The notes beneath the pieces were generated by a model. It ran no database searches and was not told where the DNA came from. It saw nothing but the letters and a program-made list of their open reading frames with translations. The translations under genes were made by a program, and so were the position numbers. Of a DNA stretch of 57,880 nucleotides, positions 5,774 through 12,178 are shown one piece after another. The DNA comes from a virus, in IMG/VR virus record IMGVR_UViG_3300033388_001119, positions 1-57,880 of that record; one strand, 5' to 3'. How positions within the stretch are numbered: position 1 is the stretch's first letter; each line of letters opens with the position of its first letter.

Positions 5774-6895
5774 ATGGCAATTCCAGTAGGCACAAAATTC
5801 GCAGGTATACCACCGAGTAACCCTAATGTAAATAAAAAATCAAAGCAACTAAACATTGATGCTCCAATTTACGATATATCTGAGTTTGGCGGTGGAGCTG
5901 CTCAAGATGTACAAACTTTAATTCTTCAAGGAACTTCAAGTGCTACCACATCTCAAGCAATATATGGAATTAACGTAATAGATGTAGCTACACAAAGCGA
6001 CTTAGCTACGAAATTACCAGACCCTGTAACAGGAAAACAAACATCTTTTGTAAATAACTCTACCATGCCTATACTAGTTTTTCCTTCCGTAGTAGGAGGT
6101 AGTATCAATGGTGTTGTAAATGGATTTGCAAGTATTCCAAATGACGGTAAAGTATATACTTTTTATTGTTACGAAAACCCACTACCAGGTGCTTGGACAT
6201 GGAGCCCTCCAGCTACTACTCAATACGATAGTGGTGAAATAACATTTGATAGTGTAGTTTCTGGAGTAGGGTCTTACAATGTGAGTATAAGTAACAACTA
6301 CAATAAAGACTGGAACACATCTGGACAACCTGGTACAGGATATGTATTTGATTGTCAAAACGCAGAGCTAATACCAAGTAACCCAGCTATCCCTCCATAT
6401 ACAGCTGGCGACACTGGAGGGGTGTCAGGAGTACCTTTATCAGCTACGGTTATGAACGCAACTAGGTTAAAAATTTACACCAACGCCTACATACCTAACG
6501 GAATATACGCAGGATTAGCAGTTGTTAATGGGTTTTCAGTTTATGATAGTGATCAGCCAGGGGGTAACTTTATCACTAACGGAGTGGCTAGTGCAGGCAC
6601 AGGCCCAAACACACAAAGCATAGCAACCCCATGGTTGACAGTACCAGGTGCTACATTACCAAATAACTCAGTATCTACCAATATCGGAGACCCAGGGACT
6701 CAATATATTATATTAGATATAGCAAACGAGTTAACTCAGATACCTCACTTTATAAACTTTGGACCAGCTCAATATATAGGACCCAATACTAATCCAGGTG
6801 AATTTCTTTGGTACATGGGAGTTTGGCAGTTTTTTATAAAACCAGGTCCAGCATTAACAGGGTTTAAATACCGTTTTATAATGGAATACTCTTAA
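5774..6895 (+). CDS. Virion surface or fibre-like protein, shared N-module copy 1
   Basis: A 373-residue beta-rich protein (Gly, Asn, Pro, Thr-rich) with no recognisable enzyme motif. Its first 45 residues (IPVGTKFAGIPPSNPNVNKK, then DISEFGGG) recur almost unchanged in the proteins at 6913 and 9411, while the rest differs. In residues 60-150 it also resembles copy 2 (VTGK, YTFYC, W-S-P-A-T). Such modular layout, a fixed N-terminal anchor and a variable body, is typical of virion appendages: fibres, decoration or receptor-binding proteins. It is probably expressed late from the TATCTTTG element at 5749. Confidence 0.7.
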   Translation: MAIPVGTKFAGIPPSNPNVNKKSKQLNIDAPIYDISEFGGGAAQDVQTLILQGTSSATTSQAIYGINVIDVATQSDLATKLPDPVTGKQTSFVNNSTMPILVFPSVVGGSINGVVNGFASIPNDGKVYTFYCYENPLPGAWTWSPPATTQYDSGEITFDSVVSGVGSYNVSISNNYNKDWNTSGQPGTGYVFDCQNAELIPSNPAIPPYTAGDTGGVSGVPLSATVMNATRLKIYTNAYIPNGIYAGLAVVNGFSVYDSDQPGGNFITNGVASAGTGPNTQSIATPWLTVPGATLPNNSVSTNIGDPGTQYIILDIANELTQIPHFINFGPAQYIGPNTNPGEFLWYMGVWQFFIKPGPALTGFKYRFIMEYS

Positions 6896-6912
6896 TACTT
6901 AAAATTAAAAAA

Positions 6913-8457
6913 ATGACAATACCAGCAGGAACTAAATTTGCGGCTATACCGCCTAGTAACCCAAACATCAACAAGAAATCGGGATATTTAAATGAGATTG
7001 CCCCTATATACGACATCTCGGAATTCGGAGGAGGAAGTTCTGAATTACCCGTAGTAAATAAAGACGCTCAAGGAGTAGATGAAAACACAACTACTATTTT
7101 AGAATATAGCTCAATTAATGTTATTCAAACATCAGATGTAAATAATTTTTGTTGTAAACTACCTGTTGGTGTTACAGGAAAAAGCCTTATTATAATAAAT
7201 AGAACAGCTACAGACATTAATGTGTTTCCACCAGATAACGCTAGCACTATCAACACTAGCCCAGGGTTACCAGCTGTTATACCACCAGACAACAAACCTT
7301 ACACTTTTTATTGTATAGATAATCCAGTTCCTTCTATTTGGTCAATATCTACACCAGCTACTAATTCTTTTAGTTTTGATTTTGAAGTGTCGCACACTCA
7401 AGGGTCAGCTACTAATGGATGGGTTGGAAGCGGAGGCTTTCAATCTGGATTTACACCTGGATCAAATTATACTTTTCCTGTTTACCCTTATCAATCGGGA
7501 AGTATTTATTGGTCGCAAGGTGCTCAAGCATCAGACTTTTTAGTAGGACCAACACCCTTAACACTAACTAAATTTACTTTGTTTAGTAATATTCAAAACG
7601 AAATGAGTCTAGGTAGTAATAACTGTACTAACGGAAATTGTAACACTTACGGCCTTCCAAACGATTACCCTGAAAACAATCCTCCTGGAAATGAAATATA
7701 TCAAACAGGCCCAACATTACAATGGAATAGAGTGCAAAAAACACTAGAAGCAAACGGAACAAGCACCGGAGGCAGCTCTACTACACTCCAAGATTCTAGT
7801 GTAGATTTTACTACAATACTTAATGGATCAGCTCCATTTACAAGCACTCAATCAGGCTTTCCTACAGTAGGGGCTGGAATAATACAATACGGCAGTTCAA
7901 CTTATGGAAATGAGTATTTACAAGCTTTAGGAGTAATAACCAACGTCACACCCAATGAAATAACTTTTAATCAACCCTCCGCAACTCAATCCTTCGGTAC
8001 TTTTGATTTTTCTCCACAAGCAGGTGTGGCTCCATCTAAGTATAAAATAATTCAAAATAGTTTTGGAGATAGAACAGCCTTTTTACCTAATTACTTTTAC
8101 CCTGTGCTGTGTTGTACTTTAAATAATACATTCCCAAGGTCATCAGCTACATTAACAGGTCAAATACAAATGGGACTACAAATGAGAATAGCTGGAGATA
8201 ATGGGGTGCCAGCACCACCGTATAATGGACTACCTGGAGATTCAGGAACTCAATACATAGAATACCTTGCTAATTATAATCCACCGGGTAATCAATACCC
8301 TTTATTACCATTAGGAGCTACAGGGCAAATAGGTTCAGCTCCTGCGCCAGGGACAAGTTTAGTCACTGGAGATACATATAACTCTTTTACAATATACATT
8401 CCACCATACATGGCAACTAAAGTTTATAAATTTACAGCTGTGTTTGAAGGATTTTAA
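6913..8457 (+). CDS. Virion surface or fibre-like protein, shared N-module copy 2
   Basis: A 514-residue beta-rich protein carrying the same N-terminal module (residues 1-45, IPAGTKFAAIPPSNPNINKK, DISEFGGG) as its neighbours. Residues 60-160 align with the upstream protein, then a different, longer body follows, with Cys residues near 220-230 and 396-397. It begins 17 bp after the previous stop behind an A-rich leader. Tandem paralogues with divergent bodies suggest duplication followed by receptor-driven diversification. No catalytic motif seen. Confidence 0.7.
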   Translation: MTIPAGTKFAAIPPSNPNINKKSGYLNEIAPIYDISEFGGGSSELPVVNKDAQGVDENTTTILEYSSINVIQTSDVNNFCCKLPVGVTGKSLIIINRTATDINVFPPDNASTINTSPGLPAVIPPDNKPYTFYCIDNPVPSIWSISTPATNSFSFDFEVSHTQGSATNGWVGSGGFQSGFTPGSNYTFPVYPYQSGSIYWSQGAQASDFLVGPTPLTLTKFTLFSNIQNEMSLGSNNCTNGNCNTYGLPNDYPENNPPGNEIYQTGPTLQWNRVQKTLEANGTSTGGSSTTLQDSSVDFTTILNGSAPFTSTQSGFPTVGAGIIQYGSSTYGNEYLQALGVITNVTPNEITFNQPSATQSFGTFDFSPQAGVAPSKYKIIQNSFGDRTAFLPNYFYPVLCCTLNNTFPRSSATLTGQIQMGLQMRIAGDNGVPAPPYNGLPGDSGTQYIEYLANYNPPGNQYPLLPLGATGQIGSAPAPGTSLVTGDTYNSFTIYIPPYMATKVYKFTAVFEGF

Positions 8458-8467
8458 AAAATAAATT

Positions 8468-9103
8468 ATGCCAACAGAATACCCAAACGGACGAGTGAGT
8501 GTAGATATCACACCACAACAAAACCTTTCTAGCGCTTTAGCTGCTTCTCAGCAAGCAACCATAGAAGCTTTAGAAGTTCAAATACAAGCCTGTATAATAG
8601 CTGGCGATGAGATTTGCGAAGAAACATGGACTGGAGTAAAAAACGGAATAGAGGATGGTATTGCATCTGAGTTGTTTGTTTATCTAAATAACGAAGGTGG
8701 TGAGTTTATATCTAACGTAAGATTACACACTTCTACTGATTTTGTAAGAATAGGTTTGTTATGGCATCAATATAGCCCAGAAACACAAGCGTCAGCAGAA
8801 CAAGTAATGTCTTTACCTAACTATATTGAACCATGGACGTCAGAATCCCCTAGCTCTTTAGAGGGGTTTGAAGAAGAAGAAACTGCGTTTGTGTGGACTA
8901 ATTGTGAAGATTTTCAACAAAAAGGTACAGTTCTCAACTCAGGGTTAGCTATTGGTGATGCCATTGATAACCTACAAGGAGAAGGGGGAGAATCAATAGA
9001 AGGCATATGGGTATTACAAGGGACACAAGGTAATGCTGAGAACATAAACGCTACAGCTCCTGAAAATCCTAATGTTGTTTTTTGTAATTCAAACTTAGGA
9101 TAA
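8468..9103 (+). CDS. Hypothetical acidic virion-associated protein, 211 residues
   Basis: Unrecognised 211-residue acidic protein. Residues 15-50 are helical (Gln/Ala-rich), and the middle holds a beta-type segment around residues 70-100. The C-terminal half is rich in Glu and Gly. It lies between two fibre-like genes and the basic 96-residue gene, whose ATG overlaps its stop as TAATG, so the genes are translationally coupled. Context suggests a structural or assembly protein of the appendages. Confidence 0.65.
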   Translation: MPTEYPNGRVSVDITPQQNLSSALAASQQATIEALEVQIQACIIAGDEICEETWTGVKNGIEDGIASELFVYLNNEGGEFISNVRLHTSTDFVRIGLLWHQYSPETQASAEQVMSLPNYIEPWTSESPSSLEGFEEEETAFVWTNCEDFQQKGTVLNSGLAIGDAIDNLQGEGGESIEGIWVLQGTQGNAENINATAPENPNVVFCNSNLG

Positions 9104-9393
9104 TGGCAAAGAAAAAAGACCCTAGATTAGCTAGAGCCGGTGTGTCCGGGTTTAACAAACCAAAACGAACCCCTAATCACCCTAAGAAATCTCACATTGT
9201 GGTAGCAAAAGTGGGTGATAAGATTAAAACAATTAGGTTTGGACAAAAAGGAGCTAAGACCGCAGGTAAACCCAAGAAGGGAGAATCTGCTAGAATGAAA
9301 GCTAAAAGAAAAAGCTTTAAAGCAAGGCACGGCAGAAATATAGCTAAAGGCAAAATGTCGGCTGCTTATTGGGCAAACAAAGTAAAGTGGTAA
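9103..9393 (+). CDS. Small basic phage protein ending SAAYWANKVKW
   Basis: A 96-residue, strongly basic protein. Its C-terminal half (KSFKARHGRNIAKGKMSAAYW) matches a small basic protein that I recognise from many marine phage genomes, where it is of unknown function. A short beta segment (residues 31-45, HIVVAKVGDKIKTIRFG) precedes a Lys/Arg-rich helix. DNA binding or capsid-interior binding is plausible from the charge. It is coupled to the previous gene through a TAATG overlap and is followed by a third fibre-module gene. Confidence 0.75.
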   Translation: MAKKKDPRLARAGVSGFNKPKRTPNHPKKSHIVVAKVGDKIKTIRFGQKGAKTAGKPKKGESARMKAKRKSFKARHGRNIAKGKMSAAYWANKVKW

Positions 9394-9410
9394 TATAAAA
9401 TAGTAAAAAA

Positions 9411-9833
9411 ATGGCAATACCTCCAGGAACCAAATTCGCAGGCATACCGCCTGAAAATACAGACATAAATAAAAAGTCTAAAAGATTAAATAACAGCGCA
9501 CCCTTATACGAAGCTACTGATTTTCCAGGGGGATCTTCAGGGGCGGTCATGTATGTTTTAAAGAAAGTAAGCGTTAATACCGAGGGGCCAGAGCCTGTAT
9601 GCACACCTGAGAATTTAAGAGGCGACAACTCCTGGTTATTTACCACAGCTGATTTTTCTTCATATGTTGGGGAGTTAGTTTCGCTTGAAAATAATGGTGT
9701 AGCGCTAGCATATGATCCAAATGGAGAAGGTGAGTGGAGAAACTGTTGGTATGTAGAATTATGGAACCCTCAAGTAATAGGAGTCATAGATTGTGGTATA
9801 TGTGCGGACGTTGTTCCTCCACCAGGTAACTAA
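9411..9833 (+). CDS. Short virion surface protein, shared N-module copy 3
   Basis: A 140-residue protein starting with the same module as the 5774 and 6913 genes (IPPGTKFAGIPPENTDINKK, then a variant of the Phe-Gly-Gly-Gly segment). The remaining about 95 residues are an unrelated small beta-rich domain with four Cys residues and a CGICADVVPPPGN tail. The separation from the other two copies by two unrelated genes shows that the module moves between different bodies. Its small size suggests a decoration or capping protein rather than a long fibre. Confidence 0.65.
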   Translation: MAIPPGTKFAGIPPENTDINKKSKRLNNSAPLYEATDFPGGSSGAVMYVLKKVSVNTEGPEPVCTPENLRGDNSWLFTTADFSSYVGELVSLENNGVALAYDPNGEGEWRNCWYVELWNPQVIGVIDCGICADVVPPPGN

Positions 9834-9841
9834 AATTTTAC

Positions 9842-9849
9842 TATATTTG
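9842..9849 (+). promoter_or_regulatory. -7 element TATATTTG, almost touching a start codon
   Basis: TATATTTG is followed after three bases by the ATG at 9853. Transcription would begin at or next to the start codon, giving a leaderless mRNA for the basic-protein cluster. Confidence 0.65.
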
Positions 9850-9852
9850 TAC

Positions 9853-10038
9853 ATGGCAAAGAAAAAAGTAAAAGGATTTAAAAATGTTGCTAAGTCAATT
9901 GCAAGTAAGCAAGGGATAAGCAAGAATGCAGCTTCAGCTATTTTGGCGGCAAGCTCTAGAAAAGCTTCTAAAAAAGCAAAAGCTAAAAACCCTAAACTAA
10001 AAAAAGTTAAAGGGAAAGCTAAAAGAAAAAAGAAATAA
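9853..10038 (+). CDS. Lysine-rich 61-residue basic protein
   Basis: The ATG at 9853 is chosen over the upstream frame start at 9793, because the -7 element at 9842 lies between them. The protein starts MAKKKVKGFKNVAKSIASKQG. A short Ala/Ser-rich helical segment (about residues 18-36, SKNAASAILAASSRKASKK) precedes a nearly pure Lys/Ala/Arg tail, histone-H1-like in composition. Probable role: nucleic-acid binding or condensation, inferred only from composition. First gene of a five-gene cluster of tiny genes joined by TAATG overlaps or very short gaps. Confidence 0.75.
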   Translation: MAKKKVKGFKNVAKSIASKQGISKNAASAILAASSRKASKKAKAKNPKLKKVKGKAKRKKK

Positions 10039-10148
10039 TGCCAACAGTAGGAAAAAAGAAATTTGCATACACAAAAGATGGTATGAAAAAAGCGAAAGCA
10101 TACGCTAAAAAAACAAAGAAAAAAGTAAAAAAGAAAAAAAAATACTAA
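10038..10148 (+). CDS. Lysine-rich 36-residue basic peptide
   Basis: A 36-residue protein (begins MPTVGKKKFAYTKDG, ends KKKKKY). The ATG overlaps the previous stop as TAATG. The pattern, a Pro/Gly-started aromatic head followed by a Lys/Ala tail, matches tiny virion-type proteins I have seen in many phages. It is probably DNA-binding. Confidence 0.7.
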   Translation: MPTVGKKKFAYTKDGMKKAKAYAKKTKKKVKKKKKY

Positions 10149-10150
10149 TT

Positions 10151-10363
10151 ATGAAACAAGGATACAACGCAAGATTAGATGAGTCTTTAGGAAACAAGCA
10201 TAAAGGTCATCACAAGCAGTCTTTAAAAGACAGAAGAGATGAATCTAAAGCTATGTCTAAGAAGATTTATGGACACGCTTATGGTGGAGATCATTCTATG
10301 AAGTATGAGAAGCACTACCCAAAAAGTGTTCATTCTCACTTAGGAAGGATAATCAAGAAGTAA
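10151..10363 (+). CDS. Small basic His/Lys-rich protein (RRDES motif)
   Basis: A 70-residue protein rich in Lys, His and Arg. It contains ARLDESLG near residue 7 and RRDESKAM near residue 28, a doublet recognisable in small proteins of other marine phages and of unknown role. The repeated Asp-Glu-Ser motif might be a ligand or processing site, but that is a guess. It begins two bases after the previous stop and is coupled to the next gene by TAATG. Confidence 0.7.
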   Translation: MKQGYNARLDESLGNKHKGHHKQSLKDRRDESKAMSKKIYGHAYGGDHSMKYEKHYPKSVHSHLGRIIKK

Positions 10364-10515
10364 TGGCGGCTAAAAAAGCTAAAAGAAAATCAAGGATTAA
10401 AAAAATGAAAGGTACAGTTTTCGGACTAAACCCTTTTCAAAACATAACACCTAGGCATATGCGAACCGGCGGACCAAGAAGAACCCCAGGCACACGCATG
10501 AGAAACCGAAGGTAA
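10363..10515 (+). CDS. Arg/Lys-rich 50-residue peptide
   Basis: A 50-residue basic protein (begins MAAKKAKRKSRIKKMKG) with an Arg/Gly/Pro-rich C-terminus ending RMRNRR. The ATG overlaps the previous stop (TAATG). It continues the series of tiny cationic proteins, and its Arg bias differs from the Lys bias of its neighbours. Confidence 0.7.
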   Translation: MAAKKAKRKSRIKKMKGTVFGLNPFQNITPRHMRTGGPRRTPGTRMRNRR

Positions 10516-10525
10516 AAACAATCTT

Positions 10526-10678
10526 ATGGAAAAAATTAAACAAATAGTTAATCACCCATTATCTAAAGCTGTAGCAGCTGGGGCAATAGGTGTAGCTTTA
10601 TTATTAGAAAAACATCCGCTTTATGCAGGTGTAGCGTTTGGTTACGCAATTAGAGAAACATTCTTAGCTTTCAAATAA
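10526..10678 (+). CDS. Small hydrophobic 50-residue protein
   Basis: A 50-residue protein (begins MEKIKQIVNHPLSKAVAAGA) with one clear hydrophobic helix (about residues 14-27) and a second weaker one (about 32-48). It looks like a small membrane or virion-core peptide rather than another DNA binder. It is the last gene before a strong terminator. A holin-type role cannot be excluded, but a better holin candidate is present at 15272. Confidence 0.6.
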   Translation: MEKIKQIVNHPLSKAVAAGAIGVALLLEKHPLYAGVAFGYAIRETFLAFK

Positions 10679-10702
10679 TAGAATTATCTCAAAAATTAAT
10701 TA

Positions 10703-10731
10703 GGGTAGGTTTTTATCTACCCTTTTTTTTT
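10703..10731 (+). terminator. Rho-independent terminator
   Basis: GGGTAG (10703-10708) pairs with CTACCC (10717-10722) across an 8-nt loop and is followed by nine T residues. It ends the basic-protein transcript. Confidence 0.9.
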
Positions 10732-10757
10732 GGAAGTGTAGTAGAAAAACTCTACAT

Positions 10758-10822
10758 TTGAAATAATTATCCAGAAAACAATTGAGAAATTTCTTTATAA
10801 TTGAAGTAATTATACAAAGAAC
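10758..10822. repeat. 22-bp imperfect direct repeat between two terminators
   Basis: TTGAAATAATTATCCAGAAAAC (10758-10779; 22 positions) recurs at 10801-10822 with 18 of 22 bases identical, offset by 43 bp. It lies in the gene-free gap between two plus-strand terminators and near the 3' end of the minus-strand winged-helix gene. It may be an operator pair or a trace of an insertion. Confidence 0.6.
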
Positions 10823-10848
10823 GTCTAAAAATTCTTTTTAATTAACTC

Positions 10849-10878
10849 GGGGCACTTCTAACGATTTGCCCTTTTTTT
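10849..10878 (+). terminator. Second plus-strand terminator, overlapping a minus-strand gene end
   Basis: GGGCA (10850-10854) pairs with TGCCC (10867-10871) and is followed by seven T residues. The hairpin includes the stop codon of the minus-strand gene at 10858. It would catch plus-strand read-through before it becomes antisense to that gene. Confidence 0.7.
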
Positions 10879-11274
10879 ATTATTTATATCATCCATAGCT
10901 CTTTTATACCTCCACTCCATATATTTTTTAGGAGAACTCACAGGATTTCTTTCTGAAGACGGAAAATCTTCCTCACCTAGTAATAATCTATATACCCTAG
11001 CACACATTAGTTTTCCTTTATGAGTAACAGCATAAGTAGCTCTTCTTTTTTTATAATTAGACCCCCATTTTTTAATCCAACCATCTTCGGTTAATTTGGA
11101 AAACCTTTTCGGATTCCACGGAACAATAGCTGAATACCACTCAAAATCATCCTTGGTAAACCTCCCTTCGCTATATAAAAACAAAAGCAATTCTAGTTCC
11201 TCCTGACTAAGGCTATATTGTTGTTTTATTAAGTATCTAACAACCCTCCAATGTTTTAAAAATTCATATTTCAT
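10858..11274 (-). CDS. Winged-helix DNA-binding protein, candidate transcription regulator
   Basis: A 138-residue protein whose first about 95 residues have the layout of a MarR/PadR-like winged helix: an N-terminal helix (MKYEFLKHWRVVRYLIKQQ), a helix pair SQEELELLLFLYSEG, a second helix with FSKLTEDGWIKKWG, and a beta wing RRATYAVTHKGK. The C-terminus is basic (KRAMDDINNKKRANR). It is the only minus-strand gene inside the 45-kb plus-strand arm, is bounded by terminators on one side and a promoter on the other, and may therefore be a regulator switched separately from its neighbours. Family assignment rests on visible pattern only. Confidence 0.75.
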   Translation of the reverse strand: MKYEFLKHWRVVRYLIKQQYSLSQEELELLLFLYSEGRFTKDDFEWYSAIVPWNPKRFSKLTEDGWIKKWGSNYKKRRATYAVTHKGKLMCARVYRLLLGEEDFPSSERNPVSSPKKYMEWRYKRAMDDINNKKRANR

Positions 11275-11293
11275 TTAAGTAGTATTTTATTCT

Positions 11294-11301
11294 TATCTTT
11301 G
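11294..11301 (+). promoter_or_regulatory. -7 element TATCTTTG
   Basis: A perfect box 21 bases upstream of the ATG at 11323. The start codon of the minus-strand regulator is only 20 bp away, so this is a divergent control region. Confidence 0.7.
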
Positions 11302-11322
11302 CAAGTAACGAATTAAACTATT

Positions 11323-11511
11323 ATGACACAAGAAAATACCACGGAAAACAAACAATCTAAAGGATTGGGTGATACAGTAGAGAAGTTTACAACAAAAACC
11401 GGTATAAAAAAAGTGGTAGATAAAGTGTCTGAAATAACAAAAAAACCATGTAATTGTGGTAAAAGGAAAGATGCTTTAAATAATATGTTTCCTTATAATA
11501 ATAAAAAATAA
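11323..11511 (+). CDS. Small protein with conserved C-terminal Cys motif (CNCGKRK...LNNMFPY)
   Basis: A 62-residue protein. The N-terminal 15 residues are polar and probably disordered, residues 17-42 form an amphipathic helix (GDTVEKFTTKTGIKKVVDKV), and the end carries PCNCGKRKDALNNMFPY. This C-x-C-x-K-R-K...L-N...F-P-Y tail is one I recognise from small proteins of other Bacteroidota phages, without a known role; the two Cys may bind metal or crosslink. It opens a transcript that leads into a fibre series, so a virion role is possible. Confidence 0.7.
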   Translation: MTQENTTENKQSKGLGDTVEKFTTKTGIKKVVDKVSEITKKPCNCGKRKDALNNMFPYNNKK

Positions 11512-11515
11512 AAAA

Positions 11516-12004
11516 ATGGCATATCAAAAATTACAAGTATCTGGCGCTATAAGAGTTATACCAAGTGATAATGTAAATATTCCTATACCTACATCACCAA
11601 ATGTAGAGGGAGCTATTCAAGCTAAGGGACCTAATGATGAGATTCAGTTTACAGAAGACATATTAGAAGGAACAGAGTTTAAGCGTGGGGCTATTATTAT
11701 TAACACCACAGCAGGCATTATAGGCACTATAGAGTCTGTGGTTGCTCCAGGAGTAGCCGCAGTTGATAATGACTTTTACACTGGATCTAATAACAATGAT
11801 GCAATTATTATCTACGCTAACGAAAATGAAGGATGTATTATATATGTAGGAGACACTTCTGGAGGAGGTGACCTCAATGTAGAGACAGCTTCAGGTCAAG
11901 AGGTGATATATAAAAACGTACCACAAGGGAGCTTTTTACCTGTTCAGGTAGTAAGAGTAAATGCGGCACTAACAACCGCTAGCGAATTAATAGCAAACTG
12001 GTAA
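11516..12004 (+). CDS. Hypothetical virion-type beta protein, 162 residues
   Basis: A 162-residue, acidic, beta-strand-rich protein (alternating hydrophobic residues, Gly/Asn turns) with no Cys-rich or catalytic motif. The strand-turn pattern and size resemble small capsid-decoration or tail-spike-cap proteins, but no family was recognised. It starts four bases after the previous stop behind an A-rich leader. Its stop overlaps the next ATG (TAATG). Confidence 0.65.
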   Translation: MAYQKLQVSGAIRVIPSDNVNIPIPTSPNVEGAIQAKGPNDEIQFTEDILEGTEFKRGAIIINTTAGIIGTIESVVAPGVAAVDNDFYTGSNNNDAIIIYANENEGCIIYVGDTSGGGDLNVETASGQEVIYKNVPQGSFLPVQVVRVNAALTTASELIANW

Positions 12005-12168
12005 TGATTACAAGTATAGGCATAGGAATAACTACAAGTGTGTATGGCCAAACAATCCCAGGAGGAGCGCCGCCACCACCCACTAATTTTATAATAACAG
12101 AGTTATCTTTTACACCCAGCTTAGACACTATAGTAACAGAAACAAATGTACCAATAGAAGTACAATAA
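12004..12168 (+). CDS. Proline-containing 54-residue protein
   Basis: A 54-residue protein (begins MITSIGIGITTSVYGQT) with a short GGAPPPP linker at residues 20-26 and a Thr/Val-rich remainder. It is coupled through TAATG to the preceding gene and ends 10 bp before the large fibre gene. It may be a small fibre-associated piece. No homologue recognised. Confidence 0.6.
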   Translation: MITSIGIGITTSVYGQTIPGGAPPPPTNFIITELSFTPSLDTIVTETNVPIEVQ

Positions 12169-12178
12169 ATAATTAAAA

